From Maritimibacter sp. DP1N21-5 (GTDB lineage: Bacteria; Pseudomonadota; Alphaproteobacteria; Rhodobacterales; Rhodobacteraceae), in contig NZ_JAHUZF010000006.1 of NCBI RefSeq assembly GCF_019218295.1, forward strand, positions 1,984,001 to 2,048,000: a stretch of 64,000 bases of DNA, written 5' to 3'. This document shows positions 1-9,201 of the stretch, one piece after another. A program made the position numbers and the translations under genes. Under the pieces are notes generated by a model. It made no database searches, was not told where the DNA came from, and worked only from the letters and a program-made list of their open reading frames with translations. The stretch's first letter is position 1, and each line of letters begins with the position of its first letter.

Positions 1-60
1 CCAGATTGCAAAATAACGAGTTATCCACAGGCGATTTCGTGACGAGAACAATTATGGGTT

Positions 61-705
61 GTGCCCTTCGGTTGCCCGTTCCACGCTGACGACATGGGTC
101 GGAATCAAGCCATAGATGCGCAGTTGCAGGAACTCGGGGCCTTGGCCCCGGCGGGGTATTTCGTGGCCCTGCATATCCGTTTCGCCTCGCCGCTCCTGAT
201 GTTCCAGACCTATGATCCGGCCTGGGCGGACCATTATACGAAGAACGCCTACGCCCTGCGCGACCCGATGATCGCTTGGGGCATCTCGCGCACCGGCGCG
301 ACGCGCTGGAGCGACATCGACCTGCCCGACCCCTTCGGAATCATGGCCGAGGCGGCCGATTATGGCCTGCGCTACGGGGTCTGCGTGTCCTGCGGCCCGA
401 TGTCGTCGCGCACGGTCGCCGGTGTCGCGCGTCCGGACCGTGAATTCACCGATGAAGAGATCGCCGCGGCCACGGGCCATATCCTGCGGCTCCACCATGA
501 AACCGAGCCCCCCGATCACCTGACCGCCGCCGAAGTCGAAGCGCTGAACGTGATCGCCTCCGGGGATCGCTACGCCGCCGGTGCCGCAAGGCTCGGTATT
601 TCCGAGAGCGCGCTCAAGGCGCGGCTCACGGCGGCGCGACAGAAGCTATTCGCCAGGACCACTGCTGAAGCCATTCAGAGAGCCAAGGACTACCGGCTCA
701 TCTAG
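61..705 (+). CDS. LuxR-family AHL-responsive transcriptional regulator
   Basis: Probable quorum-sensing receptor: an N-terminal autoinducer-binding domain (about residues 15-140) followed by a C-terminal helix-turn-helix (about 150-214). The ligand domain keeps the family pattern: W and Y in 'PAWADHY', then D-P in 'LRDPM', the later W of 'TRWSD' and a conserved Gly in 'YGLRYG'. The DNA-binding end fits LuxR (LTAAE...ARLGISESALKARL) but is divergent, with no N-K-E-I-A stretch and 'LKARL' where T-V-K-x-H is usual. The AHL synthase gene follows 81 bases downstream on the same strand, so the two form a cognate pair by position. The start is uncertain: GTG at 61 (214 aa) or ATG at 94 (204 aa), neither with a clear ribosome binding site. 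Which AHL it binds cannot be read from the sequence. Confidence 0.85.
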   Translation: MPFGCPFHADDMGRNQAIDAQLQELGALAPAGYFVALHIRFASPLLMFQTYDPAWADHYTKNAYALRDPMIAWGISRTGATRWSDIDLPDPFGIMAEAADYGLRYGVCVSCGPMSSRTVAGVARPDREFTDEEIAAATGHILRLHHETEPPDHLTAAEVEALNVIASGDRYAAGAARLGISESALKARLTAARQKLFARTTAEAIQRAKDYRLI

Positions 706-733
706 CGTGTTCGAGGACCCGATGGAGAAAGTT

Positions 734-755
734 CAGCCGCCCTGGCGGATGGCTG
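734..755. promoter_or_regulatory. Dyad symmetry upstream of the AHL synthase gene (lux-box candidate)
   Basis: The luxR-luxI gap holds CCGCC-CT-GGCGG (737-748) nested within CAGCC (734-738) and GGCTG (751-755). Its size and place suit a LuxR-type operator, but the two dyads do not share a centre and the match to the lux-box consensus is poor. Its assignment is inference only. Confidence 0.25.
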
Positions 756-786
756 CACGCATCCAACCAGTAAAGGAGGTTTTATC

Positions 787-1374
787 ATGCAGACCACCAC
801 CCTCTCCTTCGCGAACCTTCACAATCATGGCGAGCTCTTCGCCAACCTGCTTCGCGCGAGGAGACAGTCGTTCATCATCCAGAACAAATGGGACCTGCCC
901 GAAGCGATGGGGATGGAATACGACCAATACGACACCCCCGCGAGTCGCTGGGTCGCCGTGCACCAGTTCGGGCAGGTGCTGGCCGGGATCCGGCTCACGC
1001 CGACCACCGCGCGCTGCGGCATCTATTCCTACATGATCCGCGACGCCCAGAAGGGTCTGCTCGACTCGATCCCCTCGGACCTGCTCTACGACGAGGCCCC
1101 TGTCGACGAGCATATCTGGGAAAGCAGCCGCGTCTTTGTTGCCCATGACACGCCGCAGAAGATCCGGCGGATCGTCCATGCCCATCTGATCACAGAAATG
1201 ACGCGCTCGGCGCGAGAGCTTGGCGCGGTGCGGGTGCTTGGCCTCATCCCGGCGAACTGGCCCCGGTGGGCGCGGCGCTTCGGGCTCGACACTGTTGCCG
1301 CGGGGCGTGTTATGAACATCGACGGAATCGACAACCAGGTCGTCTCGATCAACCTCGCAGACAAGCTGCACTAA
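787..1374 (+). CDS. Acyl-homoserine-lactone synthase (LuxI family)
   Basis: Makes N-acyl-homoserine lactone from SAM and an acyl donor (acyl-ACP or acyl-CoA). The 195 aa length is normal for the family. Invariant LuxI residues are visible: R26, F29 and W35 in the N-terminal lobe, E44 and D46 in 'MEYDQYD', R69 in 'AGIRL', and the E112-S-S-R115 motif. A strong Shine-Dalgarno AAAGGAGG lies just before the ATG. It sits directly downstream of the LuxR-type receptor gene, so AHL made here is probably sensed by that protein. The acyl chain length cannot be predicted from sequence alone. The gene ends in a convergent arrangement with the acyl-CoA synthetase gene. Confidence 0.93.
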   Translation: MQTTTLSFANLHNHGELFANLLRARRQSFIIQNKWDLPEAMGMEYDQYDTPASRWVAVHQFGQVLAGIRLTPTTARCGIYSYMIRDAQKGLLDSIPSDLLYDEAPVDEHIWESSRVFVAHDTPQKIRRIVHAHLITEMTRSARELGAVRVLGLIPANWPRWARRFGLDTVAAGRVMNIDGIDNQVVSINLADKLH

Positions 1375-1430
1375 GGCGCAAGGACCTTTGGCGCAAGCAA
1401 GGTCGAACCTGGCAGTTTCGGCGCGCAGCT

Positions 1431-1455
1431 CCCGGTCCGGCCGCACCGGGCCGGG
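1431..1455. terminator. GC-rich hairpin between convergent luxI and acyl-CoA synthetase genes
   Basis: CCCGGTCCGG, loop CCGCA, CCGGGCCGGG forms a 10-bp stem with one G-T wobble, placed between two convergent stop codons. There is no T-run on either side, so intrinsic termination is plausible but unproven. Confidence 0.4.
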
Positions 1456-1472
1456 AGAAACGCATCACCGGG

Positions 1473-3371
1473 TCATTCAACCCATTCGTAGGGCCGCGTG
1501 AACTCGCCCAGCTTGTGTTCGGCGGCTTCCTTGTCCACGGAACCAGTCGCGCGCAGCCTCGCCACGAGACCGAGCTTCTTGTCTTCGTAGACTTCGACCA
1601 CTTCCACCGGATGCCCCGCCTCTTGCAGCGCTTCTTCATAGATGCGCTTGATCGCCGACTTGCGCAGGTCGGGTTTGAACACTTTCCCGACCGCGGTTTT
1701 GGGCAGTTCCTTCAGGATCTCGATGTGCTTCGGGATGGCGGCGCGTTCGCTGATATGCGCCTTGGCATATTCGAGCAATTCATCCTCCGTGACCGTCGCG
1801 CCCTCGACCAGTTCGACGAAGGCCGCCGGCAATTCGCCTGCCACCGCATCGGGCTGTCCGATCGCGCCGACAAAGGCGACGGCGTCATGGCCCGCGAGCG
1901 CCTCTTCGATCTCGGCCGGGTCGATGTTGTGCCCGCCCCGGATGATGATGTCCTTGGCCCGGCCCGTGATATAGAGGTAACCGTCCGCGTCGATCCGGCC
2001 CAGGTCGCCGGTGCGCAGATACTTGTTGGCCGCGACCAGCCCCTTGTTCTTGGCCTCCTCGGTATAGGTCCTGCCCACCACGACGCCGGGATTCGAGACG
2101 CAGATTTCCCCGACTTCGTCCACGCCCATCTCCTTGAGCACGGTGCCGTCGGCGTCGCAGTCGAAGATCTTCACCTCGGTATAGGGGAAGGGAATGCCCA
2201 CCGAGCCGATCTTCTTAACCCCGTCCGTCGGGTTGCACGACACGAGACAGGTCGCCTCGGTCAGCCCGTAGCCTTCGACGATCTTCACGTCGGTCGCCTT
2301 TTCGAACCGGTTGAAGAGTTCGATGGGAAGCGGCGAGGAGCCCGAGAAGGCGACCTTGAGCGTGGAGACGTCGGCATCGACCTTGCGCTGCATGAGCGCC
2401 GAGATCGCGGTCGGGACGGTGATGACAAAGGTCACGCCGTAGCGTTCGATCAGCTTCCAGAAGTTGTCGAAGACGCCATCGCCCCGGTAGCCCGCCGGTG
2501 TCGGGAAGACGACATGCGCGCCCGAGGTCATCACGGCCATGAAGACCACATGCACGGCAAAGACGTGAAAGAGCGGCAAGGGACAGATCAGCACGTCGTT
2601 CTCGTCAAAGAGAAGGTTCGCCCCGAGCCAGCCGTTGTAGATGATGCCGGAATACTTGTGCTGGGCGACCTTGGGCATGCCCGTGGTGCCGCCGGTGTGA
2701 AAATAGGCCGCGACCCGGTCTTCCTTCACGTCCTCGAAGCTGAGCGTCTTGGGTTGGCCCGCGATGGCCTTGTTGAAGTTCTGCACCTTGGCCGAATGTT
2801 CCACTGCGACCTTCGGGCGGATCATCGGCACGATCCAGGACTTCGGCGGCGTGAGATAGCGGTTGAGGTCGATCTCGAGCACATGCTTGACGCCCGGCGC
2901 ATCCTTCAGGGCCTCATGCACCTTCTGGGCCACGTCCGTCTTGGGAAACCCGCGCAGGGTCACCACCACCTTTGCCCCGGTCTCCCGCAGGATCGACGCG
3001 ATCTGCGAGGGCTCCAGCAGCGGGTTGATCGGCGCGACGATGCCCGCAATCGCCCCACCAAGGAGCGTCAGAACCGTTTCGTTCGAGTTCGGAAGCACAT
3101 AGGCGACCACGTCGCCCTTGCCGATCCCGAGCGAGCGGAACAGGTTCGCGGTCTGCACGCTCTTGTCATGCAATTCCTGCCAGCTGAGCGTTTCGACCTT
3201 GTCCTTCGGCCCACTCTCGATCTGAAAGGACAGCGCCTTGCGCGTTCCGAATTTCGACGTCGTAGACGCCAACAGATCATAGAGCGTCACCGGAACGTCG
3301 CGCGCCTCCCAAGGCTTCTCTGCCTCGATCGCGTTGCGTGCTTCAAGCGAGCTGAAAGAATATCGCGCCAT
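1473..3371 (-). CDS. Acyl-CoA synthetase (AMP-forming, ANL superfamily)
   Basis: Activates a carboxylic acid to its CoA thioester via an acyl-adenylate. Visible motifs: the AMP-binding P-loop 'HTGGTTGMPK' (about residues 225-234), 'EGYGLTEAT' in the middle, the hinge region 'YLRTGDLGRIDADGYLYITGR' followed by 'KDIIIRGGHNI', and the C-terminal catalytic lysine context 'PKTAVGKVFKPDLR'. At 632 aa it is about 60-80 residues longer than a usual FadD because of an extra C-terminal tail ending 'TRPYEWVE'. A good ribosome binding site (AGGGAGGA) precedes the ATG. Chain-length preference is not evident. It is not obviously DmdB, which is shorter. It stands next to an ABC exporter on the same strand with 85 bases between them. 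Confidence 0.88.
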   Translation of the reverse strand: MARYSFSSLEARNAIEAEKPWEARDVPVTLYDLLASTTSKFGTRKALSFQIESGPKDKVETLSWQELHDKSVQTANLFRSLGIGKGDVVAYVLPNSNETVLTLLGGAIAGIVAPINPLLEPSQIASILRETGAKVVVTLRGFPKTDVAQKVHEALKDAPGVKHVLEIDLNRYLTPPKSWIVPMIRPKVAVEHSAKVQNFNKAIAGQPKTLSFEDVKEDRVAAYFHTGGTTGMPKVAQHKYSGIIYNGWLGANLLFDENDVLICPLPLFHVFAVHVVFMAVMTSGAHVVFPTPAGYRGDGVFDNFWKLIERYGVTFVITVPTAISALMQRKVDADVSTLKVAFSGSSPLPIELFNRFEKATDVKIVEGYGLTEATCLVSCNPTDGVKKIGSVGIPFPYTEVKIFDCDADGTVLKEMGVDEVGEICVSNPGVVVGRTYTEEAKNKGLVAANKYLRTGDLGRIDADGYLYITGRAKDIIIRGGHNIDPAEIEEALAGHDAVAFVGAIGQPDAVAGELPAAFVELVEGATVTEDELLEYAKAHISERAAIPKHIEILKELPKTAVGKVFKPDLRKSAIKRIYEEALQEAGHPVEVVEVYEDKKLGLVARLRATGSVDKEAAEHKLGEFTRPYEWVE

Positions 3372-3456
3372 GTGTCCTCCCTTTGGCCGGGTTTTCCCCT
3401 TGTTTCAAAGAACATGGGGGTTACGCGTCCGGCTGCAAGGGTGACGTTACTGCGCT

Positions 3457-5238
3457 TTACTCCGCCGCGATACCTTCGGTGAACTGAAGCCGCGCAAGTC
3501 GGGCATAGAGGCCACCCTCGGCCACCAACTGGTCGTGGGTTCCCTGCGCCACGATCCGGCCGTCCTCGAAGACCAGAATCCGGTCCGCTTTCTTTACCGT
3601 GGCCAGCCGATGCGCGATGACAAGCGTGGTGCGGTCCTTCGACATCGCGTCCACGGCTTGCTGCACAAGACGCTCGCTCTCGGCATCGAGCGCCGAGGTC
3701 GCCTCGTCCAGAAGCAGGATCGGCGCGTCGCGCAGGATGGCACGCGCGATGGCGATGCGCTGTTTCTGCCCGCCCGACAGCATCACGCCCCGTTCACCGA
3801 CGTAACTGTCATAGCCTTCGGGCAGCTTCATGAGGAAGTCATGGGCCGCCGCGGCCCGCGCCGCAGCCTCGACCTCGGCATCCGTGGCATCGAGCCGGCC
3901 GAACCGGATATTCTCGCGCGCCGTGTCCGCGAAGATGACCGCGTCCTGCGGCACGAGCGCGATGTGCTCGCGAAACGCGGGCCGCGCCATGTCACGCAGG
4001 TCCACACCGTCGATCGTCACTCGCCCGGACGCCGGGTCATAGAACCGTTGCAGGAGCTGGATGATCGTCGATTTCCCGGCGCCCGAAGGACCGACAAGCG
4101 CTACGGTCTCGCCGGGCTTCACGTCGATGTTGACCCCGTCGAGCGCGACGTATTCGGGCCGCGCCGGATAGCGGAAAGTCACGTTCTCGAAACGCACCGC
4201 CCCGCGCATCGGAGTTGGCGGAGCCACGCCCGGTTCCGGGTCCTGGACGGCGTCTTCCGCATGCAGAAGCTCGACCAGACGCTCCGTGGCGCCGGCCGCG
4301 CGCTGCAGTTCAGACCAGATCTCCGACAGCGCCCCGACAGAACCCGCGACCATGATCGCGTAAATCACGAACTGCACGAGAGCGCCCACCGACATGTCCC
4401 CTGCCCGCACGTCACGCGCCCCGATCCAGAGCACGCCGACCACGCCCGAAAAGATCAGCGTGATGACGATCATCGTCATCACCGCCCGCGTGGTGATGCG
4501 TTTCTTGGCGGAAATGAAGGATTGCTCCGTCACCTCCCGAAACCGTGCGCGCGAAGGGTCTTCGTGGGTAAAGGCCTGCACGGTCTGCACTGACAGCAGG
4601 TCCTCGCTCGCCTTGCCCGAAGACCGTGCGATCCAGTCCTGGTTCTCGCGCGACAGCACCCGCATCCGCCGCCCAAGCGTGATGATCGGCACCATGACAA
4701 GCGGCACGATCAGAAGCACGAGCCCCGTGAGCTTGGCCGAGGTCACGAGAAGCATCACCGTCCCGCCCAGGAGGATCAGCACATTGCGCAGCGCCACCGA
4801 GACCGAGGAGCCGATGACCGACAGAATGAGCGTGGTGTCCGTGGTGATCCGGCTCAGAACCTCGCCCGTCATGATCCGCTCGAAGAAGGCGGGACTCATG
4901 CCGATCACGCGATCGAAGACCGCCTCGCGAATGTCGGCCACGACCCGTTCACCCAGACGGGTGACGAGGTAGTAGCGAATGCCGGTCCCGACGGCGAGCG
5001 CCACCGCGATCCCCAGCGCGGCGAAGAAATACTGATCGAGAAGCGCATCCGCCGAGGTCGAGAAGCCGTCAATCACCCGCCGCGCGGCCAGCGGCATGAC
5101 CAGCGAGATCCCCGCCGTTGCCACGAGAGCGACCAGAGCCGCCGCCAGCATCCCGCGATAGGGCAGGAGAAACGGCCAAAGCGCGCCCAGCGCCCCGATC
5201 CGCTTGGACTTCTCGCGGTCGTCTTTGTTCTCGGCCAT
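3457..5238 (-). CDS. ABC transporter, fused permease and ATPase (ABCB/MsbA-type exporter)
   Basis: A half-transporter of 593 aa in the order six-helix ABC type 1 membrane domain (about residues 25-320) then nucleotide-binding domain (about 345-590). Walker A is 'GPSGAGKST', the signature is 'LSGGQKQRIAIARA', and Walker B is 'LLLDEATSALDAES' followed by an H-loop 'IAHRLATV'. It should work as a homodimer in the inner membrane. Overall form resembles MsbA-like and multidrug or lipid exporters, but the substrate cannot be deduced. A short charged cytoplasmic segment (MAENKDDREKSKR) precedes the first helix. The gene lies between ilvD and the acyl-CoA synthetase, all on the minus strand. No dedicated accessory protein is present. 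Confidence 0.88.
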   Translation of the reverse strand: MAENKDDREKSKRIGALGALWPFLLPYRGMLAAALVALVATAGISLVMPLAARRVIDGFSTSADALLDQYFFAALGIAVALAVGTGIRYYLVTRLGERVVADIREAVFDRVIGMSPAFFERIMTGEVLSRITTDTTLILSVIGSSVSVALRNVLILLGGTVMLLVTSAKLTGLVLLIVPLVMVPIITLGRRMRVLSRENQDWIARSSGKASEDLLSVQTVQAFTHEDPSRARFREVTEQSFISAKKRITTRAVMTMIVITLIFSGVVGVLWIGARDVRAGDMSVGALVQFVIYAIMVAGSVGALSEIWSELQRAAGATERLVELLHAEDAVQDPEPGVAPPTPMRGAVRFENVTFRYPARPEYVALDGVNIDVKPGETVALVGPSGAGKSTIIQLLQRFYDPASGRVTIDGVDLRDMARPAFREHIALVPQDAVIFADTARENIRFGRLDATDAEVEAAARAAAAHDFLMKLPEGYDSYVGERGVMLSGGQKQRIAIARAILRDAPILLLDEATSALDAESERLVQQAVDAMSKDRTTLVIAHRLATVKKADRILVFEDGRIVAQGTHDQLVAEGGLYARLARLQFTEGIAAE

Positions 5239-5399
5239 GTCCCCTCCAGACGCGTTCAGGTCGGTTCGGGGTCAAATAGACCTGCAAGCCCGCCGGAACA
5301 AGCATTCAAGATCTTTCATCTTTCCCCAAGCACTCCGGGGTATGGGGCAGCGCCCCAAACGGCATGGAGCGAAGCCGAAGCCTCGCCCCATTGAAACAG

Positions 5400-5419
5400 A
5401 GTGCGCCGAAGGCGCCACT
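5400..5419 (-). terminator. Hairpin downstream of ilvD
   Basis: On the minus strand AGTGGCGCC, loop TTC, GGCGCACT (one bulge) starts 10 bases after the ilvD stop and is followed by CTGTTTC. This fits a modest intrinsic terminator. The rest of the roughly 190-base gap up to the ABC gene shows nothing else I can name. Confidence 0.5.
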
Positions 5420-5428
5420 TTGCCTGGA

Positions 5429-7270
5429 TCATTCTTCTCCGGGCAGAATCCGCACGCCACCGCGATTCGCCGACGACGCGAGGAGCGCATAGGCCTTGAG
5501 CGCGGTCGACACCTCGCGTTTGCGCGGTTCCTCCGGTTTCCAGGGCAGCGCGCCCTTGGCCTCGCGCCGTGCCGCCAGTTCGTTGTCGGCGACGGCGAGG
5601 TTGATGGTGCGGTTGGGAATGTCGATCTCGATCACGTCGCCGGTTTCCACGAGCCCGATCAGACCGCCCTCGGCGGCCTCCGGGGAGACGTGGCCGATCG
5701 ACAGGCCCGAGGTGCCGCCCGAGAACCGGCCATCGGTGAGCAGTGCGCACTCTTTCCCCAGACCCTTGGATTTCAGATAGCTCGTCGGATAGAGCATCTC
5801 CTGCATCCCCGGCCCGCCCTGCGGCCCCTCGTAACGGATCACGACGACTTCCTTCGCGCTCACCTGCCCGGTGAGGATCCCGTTCACGGCGGCGTCCTGG
5901 CTTTCATAGACCCGCGCGGTGCCGGTGAATTTCAGGATCGAATCGTCCACGCCTGCCGTTTTCACGATGCAGCCGTTCTCCGCGATGTTCCCGAAGAGCA
6001 CCGCAAGACCCCCGTCCTGCGAGAACGCATGGCTGGCCTTCCGGATCACACCGCCCTCGCGGTCGCGATCGAGTTCCTTGTAGCGGTTCTGGGTCGAAAA
6101 CGCCTGTGTCGTGCGCACGCCACCCGGCGCGGCGCGGTAGAAGGCATCGACCTTGTCATCATTAGCTACCATCACGTCCCAGCGGGCCACGGCCTCGGCC
6201 ATCGTCGTGGTGTGGACCGTGCGCACGTCGCCGTGGATCAGATCAGCCCGCAGCATCTCGCCCAGGATGCCCATGATGCCGCCCGCGCGGTGGACGTCCT
6301 CCATGTGGACGTCGCTCTTCGCAGGTGCAACCTTGCACAAAACCGGCACCTTTCGGCTCAGCCGGTCGATATCGTCCATAGTGAATTGCACTTTTCCCTC
6401 ATAGGCGATGGCCAGAAGGTGAAGCACGGTGTTCGTCGACCCGCCCATGGCGATGTCGAGCGACATGGCGTTCTCGAAGGCCTCAAACGTAGCGATCTCG
6501 CGCGGGAGGTAGCCCTCGTCCTCGACCTCGTAATGGAGCTTCGTGATCTCGACGATCCGGCGACCGGCTTCGCGGAACAGCGCCTCGCGGTCGGCATGCG
6601 TGGCCAGAACCGAGCCGTTGCCGGGCAGCGCCAGCCCCAGCGCCTCGGCCAGGCAGTTCATCGAGTTCGCGGTGAACATGCCCGAGCACGACCCGCAGGT
6701 CGGACAGGCGTTTTCCTCGTAGGCCTGCACTTCGGCATCCGAATAGCTGTCGTCGGCGGCCACGACCATCGCGTCAACGAGGTCGACGGCCTTTTCAAGA
6801 TCGCCCACCTTGACCTTGCCGGCCTCCATCGGGCCGCCGGAGACAAAGATCACCGGGATGTTGAGCCGCATCGCGGCCATCATCATGCCGGGCGTGATCT
6901 TGTCGCAGTTCGAGATACAGACCATCGCGTCGGCGCAATGCGCGTTCACCATGTATTCCACCGAATCCGCGATGATCTCGCGCGACGGCAGCGAATAGAG
7001 CATCCCGTCGTGACCCATGGCGATCCCGTCGTCGACGGCGATGGTGTTGAATTCCTTCGCGACACCGCCAGCCTTTTCGATCTCGCCCGCGACGAGTTGG
7101 CCGAGGTCCTTGAGGTGCACGTGCCCCGGCACGAATTGGGTAAAGCTGTTCACGACCGCGATGATCGGCTTGCCGAAATCGCTGTCGGTCATCCCGGTGG
7201 CGCGCCAAAGGCCACGGGCACCGGCCATGTTGCGGCCGTGGGTGGAACGGCGGGAACGGTAATGGGGCAT
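5429..7270 (-). CDS. ilvD: Dihydroxy-acid dehydratase
   Basis: Third common step of branched-chain amino acid synthesis: converts 2,3-dihydroxyisovalerate and its ethyl homologue to the 2-oxo acids. The length (613 aa) matches E. coli-type IlvD. Iron-sulfur cluster ligands are seen in '[12 protein letters not shown]' and '[20 protein letters not shown]', and family motifs such as '[12 protein letters not shown]' and '[22 protein letters not shown]' are intact. The start '[19 protein letters not shown]' is typical of the family. It stands alone with no other ilv genes in view, and a divergent regulator lies 239 bases upstream. Confidence 0.97.
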   Translation of the reverse strand: MPHYRSRRSTHGRNMAGARGLWRATGMTDSDFGKPIIAVVNSFTQFVPGHVHLKDLGQLVAGEIEKAGGVAKEFNTIAVDDGIAMGHDGMLYSLPSREIIADSVEYMVNAHCADAMVCISNCDKITPGMMMAAMRLNIPVIFVSGGPMEAGKVKVGDLEKAVDLVDAMVVAADDSYSDAEVQAYEENACPTCGSCSGMFTANSMNCLAEALGLALPGNGSVLATHADREALFREAGRRIVEITKLHYEVEDEGYLPREIATFEAFENAMSLDIAMGGSTNTVLHLLAIAYEGKVQFTMDDIDRLSRKVPVLCKVAPAKSDVHMEDVHRAGGIMGILGEMLRADLIHGDVRTVHTTTMAEAVARWDVMVANDDKVDAFYRAAPGGVRTTQAFSTQNRYKELDRDREGGVIRKASHAFSQDGGLAVLFGNIAENGCIVKTAGVDDSILKFTGTARVYESQDAAVNGILTGQVSAKEVVVIRYEGPQGGPGMQEMLYPTSYLKSKGLGKECALLTDGRFSGGTSGLSIGHVSPEAAEGGLIGLVETGDVIEIDIPNRTINLAVADNELAARREAKGALPWKPEEPRKREVSTALKAYALLASSANRGGVRILPGEE

Positions 7271-7461
7271 GGGTTTCTCCTATCCGCGAACGTCACGTCC
7301 ATAGACCTGCACGCCTTCCGGGGCAATGGAAATTGGCCGTGATCGCGGGGTGAGGCCCCGCGCAAGGCCTGTGCGGGACGCTCGAAATCGAGGCGCGGCC
7401 CGCCGCAAAAGGCCCTCCGGCGGTCCCATTTGCGCCGCATTGCAGAAATTAACGTTCGAAA

Positions 7462-7481
7462 CGTTCAATGTGGATTGAACG
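7462..7481. promoter_or_regulatory. Perfect inverted repeat upstream of the GbsR/MarR-type regulator (probable operator)
   Basis: CGTTCAAT-GTGG-ATTGAACG is an exact 8-bp dyad with a 4-base spacer, about 30 bases before the regulator's ATG. A related AACGTTCGAAACGTT lies just before it (from 7451). MarR/GbsR proteins bind such dyads as dimers, so autoregulation of the regulator and efflux operon is likely. The ilvD-regulator gap (239 bases) contains nothing else identified. Confidence 0.6.
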
Positions 7482-7509
7482 ATGAACCGTTTGGATATAT
7501 CTGGCCACC

Positions 7510-7974
7510 ATGAAACATGATCCGATCGACCACTTCATCGAGCAGATGGGCATGATTACCCAGCAGGACGGCTTTCCCCGGATCGCCGGCCATATCCTTG
7601 GCTATCTCATCATCGAGGGCGAAGCGCGCTCGCTGGGCGAGATCACCAAAGCGCTCAGAATCTCGAAAGGCTCGGCCTCGACCAATTGCCGGCTGCTGGC
7701 AGACAAGGGCGCGATCGAGCGGGTCGGGGTCATCGGATCACGACAGGACAGCTACCGCGCGGTTGAAAACCCCGCGGAAAACACGCTCTCGGGCATGGCG
7801 GACCGATTTCGCCAGCGCGCGGGCGTCATCGAGGATGCAGCAGCGCAATTCCCGGCCAACCGGGAAGGCGCAAGGGAAAGGGTCTGCGGATTGGCAACCT
7901 TCTTCCGTAATTCCGCCCAGTTCCTCGACGAGTGGACGAAGCGCGCAAAAGCCATCAAGGCCGAGACGGAGTGA
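7510..7974 (+). CDS. GbsR/MarR-family transcriptional regulator
   Basis: A 154-aa regulator with a winged helix-turn-helix around residues 25-85 ('AGHILGYLIIEGEARSLGEI', then 'RISKGSASTNCRLLADKGAIERV'), followed by a long helical tail likely used for dimerisation. The 'SKGSASTNCRLL' recognition helix is characteristic of GbsR-like proteins. It is the first gene of an apparent operon with the RND adaptor and pump: its stop is only a few bases before the adaptor start. A perfect palindrome lies just upstream of its own ATG. The likely role is ligand-relieved repression of the efflux genes, inferred from position. Confidence 0.85.
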   Translation: MKHDPIDHFIEQMGMITQQDGFPRIAGHILGYLIIEGEARSLGEITKALRISKGSASTNCRLLADKGAIERVGVIGSRQDSYRAVENPAENTLSGMADRFRQRAGVIEDAAAQFPANREGARERVCGLATFFRNSAQFLDEWTKRAKAIKAETE

Positions 7975-7979
7975 GACAC

Positions 7980-9200
7980 GTGAATATGGAAAACCCCAAA
8001 CCCGACTGGGCCATGAACAAGCGCGAAAAGGCGCGGGCCGAGATGATCGCGCGGGGCGAAACGCCGAAGAAGCGGCGCTGGCCCTGGATCGTGCTGGCAG
8101 TCCTGATCGTCGGCGGCGTCGGCGGCGGCATCTATGCGCGGCAAGCCGGGCTCCTGCCCGAACCTCCTGCCGAGCCCGTGGTGGCGGAACCCGCACGCGA
8201 GGCGCTGACCCAGCTCGCCCCCTATGAGATCACGACCATCGCACCGACGACGCTGACCGAAACGCTTCGGGTCACCGGCTCGCTTGCGCCGACGCGCGAC
8301 GTGCATCTGTCGGCCGAGGTCTCTGCCCGTCTGACAGACGTGAGCGTCCGCGCGGGCGATGCCGTCGAGGAAGGCCAGCTTCTTGCAAGTTTCGACGTGG
8401 ACTCGCTTCAGAACCAGTTGGATCAGGCCCGCTCCACGGCTGACGCCACGCGGGTGCAGGTGGCGCAGGCCCAGACCGATTTCAACCGGACCCAGACGCT
8501 GGTCGAACGGCAGCTCGCCGCACCGACCGCGCTCGAGCAGGCACAATCCGGGCTCGAGCAGCTGCAGGCAACGCTGGCCGCGCAGGAGACCGCCGTCGCC
8601 AATGCGCAGACCGCGCTCGACCGCGCGCAGGTCACGGCGCCTTTCGCGGGCGTGGTGTCTGAACGTTCGGTGTCGACAGGAGAATTCGTCGCCGCCGGAT
8701 CGCCGCTCTTCACCGTTGTCGACCTGACCTCGCTCGAAGTGGAAGCCACCGCGCCGGTATCGCTCTCGCCCAAGATCGCGGCAGGACAGCCCGTCGAGTT
8801 GACCGTGGAAGGCTTCGGCGACCGCGTGTTCGAGGGCCGCGTGGATCGAATCAACCCGGTCGCCATCGAAGGTTCACGGGCGCTCCCCGTCTACGTCTCA
8901 CTCGACAATGCCGAAGGCGACCTCAGGGGCGGGATGTTCGCCTCTGGGCGTATTCTCCTTGAACGCAAGGATGACGTTCTGTCCGTCCCGGCCTCGGCGC
9001 TGCGCGAGGATGCGGAGGGCGCCTTCGTCCTTGTGATCGAAGACAACGTGCTGACCCGCCGCGATGTCGAAACAGCCCGCGAATGGGAAGGCGGTGCTGC
9101 CTTCGAAGTGACGGCGGGGCTCGAACCCGGCGACGTGGTCCTGTCGGAAGCTCTGCCCGAGCTCCGGGCCGGCACGAAAATCACGCTGGTGGAGAACTGA
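7980..9200 (+). CDS. RND efflux periplasmic adaptor (membrane fusion protein)
   Basis: Bridges an inner-membrane RND pump to an outer-membrane channel. It has a cytoplasmic stretch, one membrane anchor (around 'WPWIVLAVLIVGGVGGGIY'), a lipoyl half-motif 'VSARLTDVSVRAGDAVEEGQLL', a helical hairpin rich in Gln and Ala, the second lipoyl half 'APFAGVVSERSVSTGEFV', then beta-barrel and C-terminal parts. The start is uncertain: GTG 7980 has GGAG 8 bases upstream and is preferred; ATG 7986 also works. It lies 5 bases after the regulator's stop and ends one base before the pump's ATG, which shows a single operon. No outer-membrane TolC-type gene is adjacent. Confidence 0.9.
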   Translation: MNMENPKPDWAMNKREKARAEMIARGETPKKRRWPWIVLAVLIVGGVGGGIYARQAGLLPEPPAEPVVAEPAREALTQLAPYEITTIAPTTLTETLRVTGSLAPTRDVHLSAEVSARLTDVSVRAGDAVEEGQLLASFDVDSLQNQLDQARSTADATRVQVAQAQTDFNRTQTLVERQLAAPTALEQAQSGLEQLQATLAAQETAVANAQTALDRAQVTAPFAGVVSERSVSTGEFVAAGSPLFTVVDLTSLEVEATAPVSLSPKIAAGQPVELTVEGFGDRVFEGRVDRINPVAIEGSRALPVYVSLDNAEGDLRGGMFASGRILLERKDDVLSVPASALREDAEGAFVLVIEDNVLTRRDVETAREWEGGAAFEVTAGLEPGDVVLSEALPELRAGTKITLVEN

Positions 9201-9201
9201 T

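Noticed and set aside
21..29. TTATCCACA, identical to a consensus DnaA box
   Set aside because: A single copy with no cluster, no AT-rich unwinding region and no dnaA/parAB neighbours; not evidence of an origin.
1266..3482. Long open frames opposite the acyl-CoA synthetase and many other genes
   Set aside because: They are antisense frames created by high GC content and codon bias, rich in Arg, His and Asp, with no recognisable domains; the opposite strand carries clear family matches.
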